Origin: Symbiodinium natans
Taxonomy: Eukaryota; Sar; Dinophyceae; Suessiales; Symbiodiniaceae
Length of the DNA: 64,000 bases
Direction of reading: 5' to 3'
Assembly: GCA_905221605.1 (NCBI GenBank)
Contig: CAJNDS010002360.1
Location: forward strand, 182,001 to 246,000
A program made the translations under genes and the position numbers. Position 1 is the stretch's first letter; each line of letters starts with the position of its first letter. This document shows, one piece after another, positions 46,795 through 55,709 of the stretch. The notes beneath the pieces were generated by a model that saw only the letters and a program-made list of their open reading frames with translations, was not told the DNA's origin and ran no database searches.

Positions 46795-49758
46795 ATGTGC
46801 CTGCGTAGAAATATGTGCCAGAGGTCACAGAAAGATCAGAGATGGCGAGATGCTCATCAAAGCTTGGAGTCAAATGATATTCTGGGAGGCTCGGACAACT
46901 TTGACAACCAAGCTCATGTGGATCCTCTGACATTCTGCATTGCTCGATATGTAGTCTTTTGGAGAATCCATCAGATTCACAATGTCACAATGACGTATCT
47001 GCCGGAGATGGTTACCGACTGCACGCTATGGGACGCTTTGCCAGATCCTTTTGACATCAGCATAGATGCTCGCACGTGGAACTATTACATTGAGTGTGCC
47101 ATATTCAGAGCAAATCATGTGTCGCCTTTTGTTCAAGTTGCTTGCATGCTGCCGGGACGACGACGCACAAACGGAATTCTTCACGCCAACTCGCTGTCAG
47201 ACGTCCTTCGCGCAGCGAAGCGCGTGCGAGCCTGGACAAGCATTGCTTTCAGCATCAGCGAACATTGGCCAGCTGGCATGAAGACTTCTACGCTATCTCC
47301 TGTTGACACTCGAGTTTCCAAGCGGACATGGGAACAAACTATGTACAGAATCAGACAAAGTCTTCTGGTATTGAATTCTTTTCCACAATCGGACGTCGCC
47401 GATGTGCGAGAAGGTTTGAATGGAAATTCGAGAGATGAGGAGCGTGATGCGCAACTTCATGGCCAGGACGGATTGCAAGCGGAAATTCATCCGGATTACA
47501 TTGGCGGGTCCTCCTCCGACGCATTACCTTGCAAAGAGATCTTAGACGAGCTGCCATGCTTTTTGTTTGACGTGCAGTTTTTAAGTGCTCTAGCTGCAAC
47601 CTGCAAGTCATTACTGGCAGCTGTCAGAGCGAAGAGCAACTGGACAGATCGCACGGTGTATGTTGATCGGCTGCAGCCAAGCGATGGAGGAACTCTTCGC
47701 ATCATGACGCGTCTCCTTACATCGGCGAGACATGTTTGCGTCAGTGTTGCACAGCTAGCACAATTTCAAAGAATTCCGACCAATGCTGTTTTGTGCTGGA
47801 CGGCGGAAACATGTTCGCCTCTCTTACAGCAAAGCAGTTACATGGTGGGATTTCGATCAGAATCTCCATTGATGGGATTCGCTTGCTTTAGCGTTCATAT
47901 TCCGAATGAAGCCTGCGGACTCTACATTGGTGTACAAGAAAGCAACACAGGCAAACGCTCCTATTGTCGAGTGGACAATATCGGCTCACAGAATATTTCT
48001 TGGTCTTTTGGCTTGGATGATGCGCCGCCCGTGTTGCATCCGTCTGCAAGTCGCCATGAACCTCATCCTGGCCAACAAAATAGTTTTTTTATTCGCTGGA
48101 ATCAACGCCATTTCTTTATTGCGCTCAATCAGGCCGGTGTCTCCAGTGCAACATTGCAAGGCTCTGAAGCTGTTGCTGCTGGGCCGCTGTCCCATGTATT
48201 TATGTGGATATTTTGCAGACAGATTCCTTCTCCCATCGATGTGAGAGCTGTGCCGTCACCGATTGACCGGAGTGCAATGATCAGATGTGCTATTTGTCGG
48301 CGCAGCTACAGTCTGGTTTCTCCGAGATGGCGCGTGTGTCTGCTTTGTCATGCGTGGATTTGCGAAGATCACCAGCGACTTCATCCCGACAGACTGTGTC
48401 CGCATTGTGTGATGCAGCTCAGCGACTATGTGGGCGGAAGTACAAACCTTTTCCCCTTACTTGACGAGTCACCTCAAATTTGCGTGCCTAGTTCTTGTTC
48501 TCGCCTCATGAGACTGTATCGCCTGTGCGATCGTCTAAACACGATCATGCGACTGCACGCGAATGAGATTCCTTTCCAAGTAATAGAAGACGCGTTTGCG
48601 TATACAATGACAAGATTCGAGATTATAGCGGCTATTACAGGAGATGAGATCAAAACATTACTGTTCATGGCAGTGCCACGCTTTTCAGTTCCTGCATCTG
48701 CAATGTGTTATTGCTTACTTATGGTTGGTGACCACGGACTAGACCATGCTGTCGTCGTTCCGTTTGTACCTCGACCAAGCTGGGATGGTCTGTGGTCCTT
48801 CCTGGAGATGTCCTTTGGATTCTCAAGGCCGCGAGGTGCATCTTTCCAAGTTCGAGTGAATGATCTTATTTTTAGTGAAAATGACGACCTGGCATGGCTT
48901 CCCCCTCATTGTTTAGCAAGGCTGACGGTTACGTCTCCAACCACTACACAGCTCGTGCTACCTCCCTGGAATAATGTTCATCTGGGATGGCCGCAAACTG
49001 AGGAGGCTTTTGTTCGCTGGTTTCGCAGCCAATGGACAATCGAGAAGATTCATTCGAGCAGGTCGCGTGGCCTATGCAGCATGTGCAGAAAGCCACTGAC
49101 AGACGTTTGTCGCTGGCGCGAACTCGTACAAAGTGGGCATCTCGGAATTTTTTGTACAAATGCATGTGCCAGCGTCAAGCACACGTTTCGCATCAACCGT
49201 CGTGGCGCGCATGAACCATTTGAAGCCATGCTGGATGTGCCTGCGTGCGTCCTTCCATCGGTATTGGAGCTGCACGCCGGCTGTTTGTATGCGTATGGTC
49301 ACGAAGCCCGCAGATTCGAGCTTCTTCCTGGCCCCTTAACGGGGGACCCCATCTGGGTAGAATCAGATGGTCTAAGCATCGGCTGCACTTCTCTGCAAGG
49401 ATTGCCTTGCAACTCCTATCTCCGAGGCATTGGCGATTATTCTGGTGGATCCAGCAAAGTAAATGACGCATATCTATGTCTTCTTGAAGGTGGACCGATG
49501 ATTGCGCTGCGAGGATGCTTTTATGTCGACAAAGTCAGAACACTGATTTTAAATTTTCTGCAGCAATCTACTCAAGGAGATACGCAGATGTTTTTGTTGC
49601 CGAGTCATCCTTTACAGAACTGCTCCAGACACATGAGCACGCCCACGTTGCTTCATCCTCAGCCTGTCCGACTGCATTCTCTATTTGACATACGCTCCGT
49701 GCGGTCAGACTGGACTGCTCCGGAGGACAGCTTCGAATTTGCGCCTTGCAGGAATTAA
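46795..49758 (+). CDS. Large zinc-binding protein with F-box-like and SPRY-like parts and repeated GG-S motifs
   Basis: This is a 987-codon uninterrupted frame, remarkable in a window where host exons are tiny. Residues about 245-285 resemble an F-box (L-x-E-L-P-C-F-L-F ... C-K-S-L-L). About 335-460 is a beta-rich stretch with G-L-Y-I-G-V that may be SPRY-like. Residues 498-538 hold a RING/B-box-type ligand set: C498, C501, C515, C518, H519, C523, H526, H530, C535, C538. A second Cys cluster is at C761, C764, C772, C787 and C791. The motif [DY]-x-G-G-S occurs at residues 29-33 (I-L-G-G-S), 234-239, 544-549 and 881-886. F-box plus RING features suggest ubiquitin-pathway contacts. The ATG used is simply the first; the true start may be in an upstream exon. 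It ends just before the nuclease exons. Confidence 0.75.
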   Translation: MCLRRNMCQRSQKDQRWRDAHQSLESNDILGGSDNFDNQAHVDPLTFCIARYVVFWRIHQIHNVTMTYLPEMVTDCTLWDALPDPFDISIDARTWNYYIECAIFRANHVSPFVQVACMLPGRRRTNGILHANSLSDVLRAAKRVRAWTSIAFSISEHWPAGMKTSTLSPVDTRVSKRTWEQTMYRIRQSLLVLNSFPQSDVADVREGLNGNSRDEERDAQLHGQDGLQAEIHPDYIGGSSSDALPCKEILDELPCFLFDVQFLSALAATCKSLLAAVRAKSNWTDRTVYVDRLQPSDGGTLRIMTRLLTSARHVCVSVAQLAQFQRIPTNAVLCWTAETCSPLLQQSSYMVGFRSESPLMGFACFSVHIPNEACGLYIGVQESNTGKRSYCRVDNIGSQNISWSFGLDDAPPVLHPSASRHEPHPGQQNSFFIRWNQRHFFIALNQAGVSSATLQGSEAVAAGPLSHVFMWIFCRQIPSPIDVRAVPSPIDRSAMIRCAICRRSYSLVSPRWRVCLLCHAWICEDHQRLHPDRLCPHCVMQLSDYVGGSTNLFPLLDESPQICVPSSCSRLMRLYRLCDRLNTIMRLHANEIPFQVIEDAFAYTMTRFEIIAAITGDEIKTLLFMAVPRFSVPASAMCYCLLMVGDHGLDHAVVVPFVPRPSWDGLWSFLEMSFGFSRPRGASFQVRVNDLIFSENDDLAWLPPHCLARLTVTSPTTTQLVLPPWNNVHLGWPQTEEAFVRWFRSQWTIEKIHSSRSRGLCSMCRKPLTDVCRWRELVQSGHLGIFCTNACASVKHTFRINRRGAHEPFEAMLDVPACVLPSVLELHAGCLYAYGHEARRFELLPGPLTGDPIWVESDGLSIGCTSLQGLPCNSYLRGIGDYSGGSSKVNDAYLCLLEGGPMIALRGCFYVDKVRTLILNFLQQSTQGDTQMFLLPSHPLQNCSRHMSTPTLLHPQPVRLHSLFDIRSVRSDWTAPEDSFEFAPCRN

Positions 49759-49828
49759 ATATATCTTTATGCTTTGTACTAATGGTTAAGTTGTAATGCA
49801 CCCATAAACCAAGGTCAATGAGGCATCC

Positions 49829-50071
49829 ATGCACGGAAGTCTGCAAGACGAAATGGCTATTACATTCTCGACATCATCATCACTTCCTGGAGATTATTAT
49901 GGCGGAGCTACTCCCCTCGCATTAAATTATAAATTCACTCAGAACCCAAATCCAAAACTTATCGGTCCGTCGTGTTTGCTCACGTCGATGCGCAGGCTTC
50001 TTCACAAGATATGGACGCTGGAACAGTTCTCGGAGAAGGCTAGATCACAATTTCGTCTAACAATAGTTTAA
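49829..50071 (+). CDS. Short exon with another D-Y-Y-G-G-A motif
   Basis: An 80-codon open frame between the 987-codon frame and the nuclease exons. Near its start it has L-P-G-D-Y-Y-G-G-A-T-P, a further instance of the motif repeated in the upstream frame. This makes it likely that the segment is translated, and perhaps spliced to one or both neighbours. Alternatively the exon ends earlier, in the L-I-G-P-S region, and the rest is intron. No domain is recognisable. Confidence 0.4.
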   Translation: MHGSLQDEMAITFSTSSSLPGDYYGGATPLALNYKFTQNPNPKLIGPSCLLTSMRRLLHKIWTLEQFSEKARSQFRLTIV

Positions 50072-50094
50072 ATAGGAAAAAAGAACAGACGGCG

Positions 50095-52062
50095 GTGCTT
50101 TGGCAGGCGTATGGACCTCACCGCTGGATGTCATTGTGGGTCAGGCGCTGGGCATCCAGCCGCAAGAGCCAGCGTTCCAGATTCCAGCAGATCACGCCAC
50201 AGCGACCACCTTCTTCCTGGAAGCATGCACTGAGCTTTCAGCCAAGAACCCGCACGAGAGAGATCGCGCTTTGCGATTTGAAGCTGCAGAGCACAAGTAC
50301 TTCTACTCTGACAATCTGGTCAGCTGCAGTGTAACTTCATCCGAATTGTGGTTCTCTTTGTCTAATAAAGATACGTTTTTATGGATTTACTCGTTCGAAA
50401 AAGGTAACGACGCTCATCAATGAGTTTTCTACGCCCTTCGACGCTGATTCTGCTCTGCGAGCTATGAAGAATGGCTCAAATTGGCCGAGACCAGAATATG
50501 TGTCATCTGATTGCAATTTCTCAAGCATTGCAAAAATGCTGATGGGTATGGATTTCTTTTATCAGGCAGACCTGGTGAGTGCGCTACAATGCGAGGATCC
50601 AAGTGTGATCGAGATTTGCACTCTGTTTGCCAAGAGCCGAGACAGTATCGAAGGCTTCGAAGATATCATGCAGCACTTGGTCCTCTACGACAATGAAATA
50701 CTTCATCTTTGGAAACAGAAAGGAGAGGAGGCCGCCAATTCTGGAACCTGGATGCATGCCATGCTGGAGCATGTATTCAATGGCTTTCAGGTGCAGCCTG
50801 GCAGCATGGCTACTGAGCTTAGTATGGCTATTAATCTTGTGGGCGAAATCGCGGATGTGGTGGCATATAGAACTGAATGGTGTATTTACGCCACAGAGGA
50901 GGATTTGGCTGGATCTATCGACCTAGTGCTGAAAAAAAACAATGGATCCGAGTTTGTGCTTGTGGACTGGAAACGCAGCGAGAAGCTGTCCAAGAAGTAT
51001 ACCGGTTATGGGAAACTGATGAGGGCACCGCTGGAGAACGTTGAGGATTGCCAGGGCGAGCATTACAGACTGCAGCTTAATATCTATAAATGGATTCTCC
51101 AGACTTATTACGGACTCACAGTGTCTGAAATGTATGTCGTGTGTGTGCATCCCGTATACGATCCCGACGGCTACGTAGACGTGGTCCCCGACATGACCGA
51201 GCTAGTTGAAGAGTTCATGAAACACCGACGCGCAGACGTTTCGCAAAAGAAACAAATCGAGATGGAAAAAAATAGAAAAGAAACCACTATCGATGAATCC
51301 ATAGCACCAATGTCTTCGCCTGGCGACTGTGAGCTGCAGAATGCAGAATTAGCGGCGACTGCATCCTTCCATGTGCAAGAAGAACGATGTAGCGATCAAG
51401 GCAATGATGAACGTGATTTTGAAGGTGATCTGGAGTGCATTCTCGATGACATGGACAATGAAGTTCCAGCTGCAGCGAAAAAGCGAAGACTTATGGCGGG
51501 TGCTGCGAGTCATGCTCAAGATTTCAAGGACTTCTTTATGAAGTCTGAGATTGAAATTGTGAATGTACTGAGTACATATCGTCCAGATTTCGCAGGAAAA
51601 CCAGATGTCATTCTTCTCAGAACCAGAAAAGCTTTGCTTCAAATGTCAAATGCATTTCCAACGGCCAACTCCGACTTGCAGCGCCTTCTTATTGTGGCTG
51701 CGTACATATCCGAGGGGAATGTTGGCAACACCGTCATGGTTGCAGACGCAGCAACTATTTTTTGGATGGTGGAAGGCGAGCGCCATGTACGTGTGGAACA
51801 CGGATTTCTTTACATCTATGACGACGACGGATCATTCCTGGCATTCAAAGGCATTCCTCCCGAAGCTGTCTTAAATAGAGTCAGGAAATTCTTCATTATC
51901 CTACAAGGTATCTTCAAGAGGATGAAAACAAACGTATCTCGAGACGCTATGTCTGTCGCCAAGGCTATCATGGCTGATTCTCAAAATTTTCCAGATGAGG
52001 ACTGTTTTTTTCACGCCTGTCAGAAAGCAGCGAGAGAAATGCCAGCAGCACAGCCAGACGAG
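50095..52062 (+). CDS. PD-(D/E)XK nuclease (RecB/Cas4-type), two exons
   Basis: Exon 1 ends at 50,330 and exon 2 is 50,404-52,062; the 73-nt intron is GT-AG and the join is phase 0. Across it the protein reads H-K-Y-F-Y-S-D-N-L-V-S-C-S then V-T-T-L-I-N-E-F, the usual lead-in of this nuclease group. In the 589-codon frame starting at 50,464 I see S-G-T-W-M-H (94-98) with E102, E138, the G-S-I-D of the active site (D153), V-D-W-K (D168, K170) and Q204-x3-Y208, which together make a PDDEXK_1-type active site with its Q-x3-Y motif. The rest (residues about 270-533) is acidic and unassigned. Such nucleases trim or resect DNA ends in phages, giant viruses and repair systems. The frame continues by a second intron (52,063-52,279) into the helicase-polymerase frame. 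Confidence 0.85.
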
Positions 52063-52279
52063 GTACGTCTCGATGCAGAAGGTTCTGAGTACAACCTGGC
52101 GGACGACAGAAAAAAAACATCAGGCGTGGCACATCACACTCGCCGATCAGTGCTGGAAGTTGTCAAACATTCTACGACGCGAGTTGATGACGACTCGAAT
52201 GATAGCTCTTCTTGTGGAGTGGTGCGAGACTGATGACATGCGACAAGCAGCGGTGTGTTACAATGATATATGCTTTCAG

Positions 52280-55200
52280 TACGATGTTCCCGACGCAAGG
52301 AGTTCCATCACAGCCGTACGCAAAGGCATTTCCAACAATTGCTATGTTCGCATACCTCATTCTCTCTTAGATCCAGTGTGCGCTGCGAATGAAGCTAGAC
52401 TGAAAAAGTTCTATGAGCAAACCTTTTGGTGCAACCTCAATGTCTTCAGGTGCTTCCAGTGTGCCATAGCTCTAGCAAAGAGAGGTCTTAACGTGGATCG
52501 ATGCTTTATTGGAATCTCGCCAGGCGGTGTTGGCCAAAGCTTATATTCTTTGCACCTGGCAGAGATGTACAAGCACAATCATGCATTCTTCGATCCTCGA
52601 ATCTGGGTTTTGGATGAAGAATTGCGCAAACAAGTCGAGAGCTTCGCGAATTGCTTCATCTTGACCGGTCAAGAAGCACCCGAAGGCAACAAGAAGATAC
52701 AGACTGATCTCTATAAGAAGTTTATTTCCGGTGACGGCATTATGGGCCGTAAGCCGTATGGCTATTCAACGCGCATGTTTAGAGTGATCGGCTGGACTCG
52801 ACTTGAAGTGAACCGAATGATTGCATTCCAAGGTGTCACGCTGAAGAACTTACATTCCATTTTCAGGCGGGCCTTTGTTTGGAAAGGAAAGGCACGATTC
52901 GTGCATCCAAAGTTCTTGGCGAAATATCCAGACCATGAAAAGGATGGAATCTTCGCAGCGGATCCAAGCTTGGCGCATTTTCTAGCACAGTCGCAGGCTT
53001 CTGTTGCCGGTCTGAGACTACAGTGGGCTTTCGAAGAGTTATATACAAAGGAGATGTGTTACGAGGAAATAGAAGCATATTGCAATGGTGGCGATTCGTA
53101 TTTGACAGAGGACCATATCAGGCAAGCTTGCAACATTCCAATCCGAAATCGCCAGAATGAGCCAGACGACGGACTCCAGGCGGTGCTAGCTGCAGAGGAA
53201 CAGAGTCAACAAGATCTGCAAGATCAAGCAAATGAATGGCACAAACTTCGCGAGCTGTTCATGGTCAGGTTGTTGGAGTCAGGTTCGGACTGCATGAGCT
53301 TCTTTACTTTCTCCAGAATGACACTCTCTGGAAACATTCCTAACATGTCGAGAGACAAGACGTGGGACGAGATGGAGAAGCATGACCTTGTAAGGCCAGC
53401 CTTACACAAAGGCAAAACAGGTAAAACGAAGCCTGGTACTTTCATTCCGAGACTATCTTTTGCGAGAAGAATGGAGGAGATCTGTGGTTCGCAAGACATA
53501 GTAGATCCGCGTCTCATATTCGATGAGATGCATGATCTTCAGCGACTCCGACAGTATGCATTCTCGCATCCAGAACGAAAGGCTAATGTTAATGTTCTCC
53601 TGGAGCACTACAAAGAGTCCGTCAAAGCTGTGAAGGGCGACACGCGCAAAAGAGGCAGACAGCCACACAAAACAGTTGCCATTACCAAGAGCTGTGAAGA
53701 CGCGCAGAAAAAATTGGAGGCACACGAAAGAGCTATTGACATCGCGCTCGCAGGAAAAAGAATAACAGGCAAAAACAGCATTCAAGCCGAGGCAACTGAC
53801 ACTAGCGAGACCGCTACAGTTGCCAGACAGGTCAAATATTTTTACAGCAAGGAGGCAGACTACAGTGTCAAGAGTCGTCGATATGCTGCAAGCGGCAGCG
53901 CGCAGTCTATGTCTCGGAGACTGCAGCTACATGTTTTGAGTGGACACACGACTGACCTCGACATTCAGAATTGCAGTCTGACTTTGTTACAGCAAATAGT
54001 AGCCAAGATCCAGCCACAGCCAAGCATGCCCGCGGAGCTGGCAACGCTCTTAGAACAGCTCGCCCAGAATCGATCAGATTTCATTGCTAGCCTGGGAACA
54101 TCTATTGTTCAGGGGAAGAAAATCATCAATGAAGTTCTTCATGGTGGAAGCGTGCCAGAAGCCTTGCAACAGAACGCCAACATACTCAGCTTGCGGAAGT
54201 TGTCTATCTACCTGAGATGGATGGCGTGTAATCTATTCTACGACGACTACATGAACTTAAAGGACAACAAAGCCAAACTGTTTCCTGAAGCAACTATATT
54301 TGCACTGATGTGGCAGACTGTAGAGAATCGTATTTTGCATGCCTGGACGGAACACATTCTTGCAGCTCCGAGTCCGCCGGCTCATCTTTCCTTGCATTTT
54401 GATGGTGTCAGAGTTTCGACAAGACATATCGAGGACGTCGAGAAGTACATTAAATTGTGTGAGGAGGCCATCAAAGAGAAAACTTGTTTTCAAGTCAAAA
54501 TCCTCGAGAAGAAGCTGCATCACTTCATCACGCTAGCATCTCAGAAAGCCTCGCAAACTGTGCAGGTGGAAGTGCCAGAAATACTCACTGTGCCTGGCAA
54601 CTGCATTCCATGCGCTCTATGGCACATGGCGCCTATTTCACGAAATTGTATTACAGCGTCCCTGAAGAATTCACAGCTTGCGGAAAATATTGCTGCGATG
54701 AAAGCCAAGTGCAGATCATATCGTTCTGCGCATCAGCTATACAAAGCAGATCTCATGTGCTGCGTGGGTTTGCCAGACGACTCGGTGAAGTCGTTTCTTT
54801 TACACTATGAAGGCTCTGGATCTCCTCATTGCGTGAACGTTCAGATTGCACAGACTGGAACCAGCGTCACCGTGCTCAACGGCAGCAATAAGATGACACT
54901 TTCTTCACAAGATTTCAAAGAAGCTTGTGCTGATGCAGTGGATCAAACAACTTTCGTGAGTTTCTGGCGAAGAAAAGCAAAGGACGGTTCAGCGACGACG
55001 GCTGTGGCACTACTAGACACACTTGCCGGAGCTGACATTGAGCACGTAGGCTCAGACGCGTCAGAAGACGACGCCATCGGTTGCTCATCTTCGTCCAAGT
55101 ATGAGTTCGATTCGGACGGATGTCCTTTTGTGTCGGACAACATTTTGCAAGGTTTGCAGAAGGAAGTGGAGGCGGTACTCGCGAATCCTTTGGATTTAAC

Positions 55201-55648
55201 TTGCAGATCAGGAGGAAAGCGACAATGTCCGTTCTGTCCCTTTCGTACATTTAAGCAATTGAGGCAGCTACGTGTTCACGTCACAAAGCATCATACAAAA
55301 AAGACGCAGTTCACCGCAAGCGGCACGAAGCAGCTCAAGATTATTCTGTCTCTGTATGACGATGCTGCTTCCACACAATCGGAACATTCTTCGCTGCTGC
55401 GGCAAAGTGCAGAGATTATACGAGAGACTGTCCTGCCTCCTTTATCATGTACAATCAATCACATCGATCGAGAAATTCGCTTGGTCTATGACGAGTCCGG
55501 TCCAATGTATGTAAACCTGGCTTGCATTGGAAGTACAGTTCATGCTCGACGAGTTCGAAATATGTATTACACCCACTCCTTCGCAGATGTGCTCGTGCGA
55601 GAAATGGTGCTGAGTCACGCTCAAGCCTTCTTGGCATGCATGTCTTAG
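52280..55648 (+). CDS. SF3-like helicase, family-A-like DNA polymerase, cysteine-protease-like domain and C2H2 finger in one frame
   Basis: The frame is open from 51,995 (1,217 codons; residue numbers count from there), but the best acceptor is at 52,279 after TATGCTTTCAG, which joins in phase to the nuclease exon. Residues 173-182 are a P-loop-like G-I-S-P-G-G-V-G-Q-S with Gln in place of the Walker Lys. Residues 245-256 (S-G-D-G-I-M-G-R-K-P-Y-G) and N273 fit the later motifs of D5-type SF3 helicases. Residues 654-665 (D-L-D-I-Q-N-C), 701-718 (G-K-K-I-I-N-E-V-L-H-G-G) and 798-807 (L-S-L-H-F-D-G-V-R-V) have the order and look of polymerase A, B and C motifs of family A. C870 in G-N-C-I-P-C-A-L, H945 in P-H-C-V-N-V and N962 could be an OTU/papain-like triad. 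C1078, C1081, H1095 and H1099 form a C2H2 finger. Helicase-polymerase fusions related to TV-Pol are known from virophages and replicating transposons. Confidence 0.7.
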   Translation, partial: YDVPDARSSITAVRKGISNNCYVRIPHSLLDPVCAANEARLKKFYEQTFWCNLNVFRCFQCAIALAKRGLNVDRCFIGISPGGVGQSLYSLHLAEMYKHNHAFFDPRIWVLDEELRKQVESFANCFILTGQEAPEGNKKIQTDLYKKFISGDGIMGRKPYGYSTRMFRVIGWTRLEVNRMIAFQGVTLKNLHSIFRRAFVWKGKARFVHPKFLAKYPDHEKDGIFAADPSLAHFLAQSQASVAGLRLQWAFEELYTKEMCYEEIEAYCNGGDSYLTEDHIRQACNIPIRNRQNEPDDGLQAVLAAEEQSQQDLQDQANEWHKLRELFMVRLLESGSDCMSFFTFSRMTLSGNIPNMSRDKTWDEMEKHDLVRPALHKGKTGKTKPGTFIPRLSFARRMEEICGSQDIVDPRLIFDEMHDLQRLRQYAFSHPERKANVNVLLEHYKESVKAVKGDTRKRGRQPHKTVAITKSCEDAQKKLEAHERAIDIALAGKRITGKNSIQAEATDTSETATVARQVKYFYSKEADYSVKSRRYAASGSAQSMSRRLQLHVLSGHTTDLDIQNCSLTLLQQIVAKIQPQPSMPAELATLLEQLAQNRSDFIASLGTSIVQGKKIINEVLHGGSVPEALQQNANILSLRKLSIYLRWMACNLFYDDYMNLKDNKAKLFPEATIFALMWQTVENRILHAWTEHILAAPSPPAHLSLHFDGVRVSTRHIEDVEKYIKLCEEAIKEKTCFQVKILEKKLHHFITLASQKASQTVQVEVPEILTVPGNCIPCALWHMAPISRNCITASLKNSQLAENIAAMKAKCRSYRSAHQLYKADLMCCVGLPDDSVKSFLLHYEGSGSPHCVNVQIAQTGTSVTVLNGSNKMTLSSQDFKEACADAVDQTTFVSFWRRKAKDGSATTAVALLDTLAGADIEHVGSDASEDDAIGCSSSSKYEFDSDGCPFVSDNILQGLQKEVEAVLANPLDLTCRSGGKRQCPFCPFRTFKQLRQLRVHVTKHHTKKTQFTASGTKQLKIILSLYDDAASTQSEHSSLLRQSAEIIRETVLPPLSCTINHIDREIRLVYDESGPMYVNLACIGSTVHARRVRNMYYTHSFADVLVREMVLSHAQAFLACMS

Positions 55649-55709
55649 TATGTCTTAGTATGTTTTTTTTGGTATATTTGGTTTCTGCGCCTGTTTTTTT
55701 CCTACTAAG

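Noticed and set aside
51995-52233. True overlap of the nuclease and helicase frames, or a programmed frameshift
   Set aside because: A strong GTACGT donor at 52,063 and a TATGCTTTCAG acceptor ending at 52,279 join the frames in phase, which is a simpler explanation.
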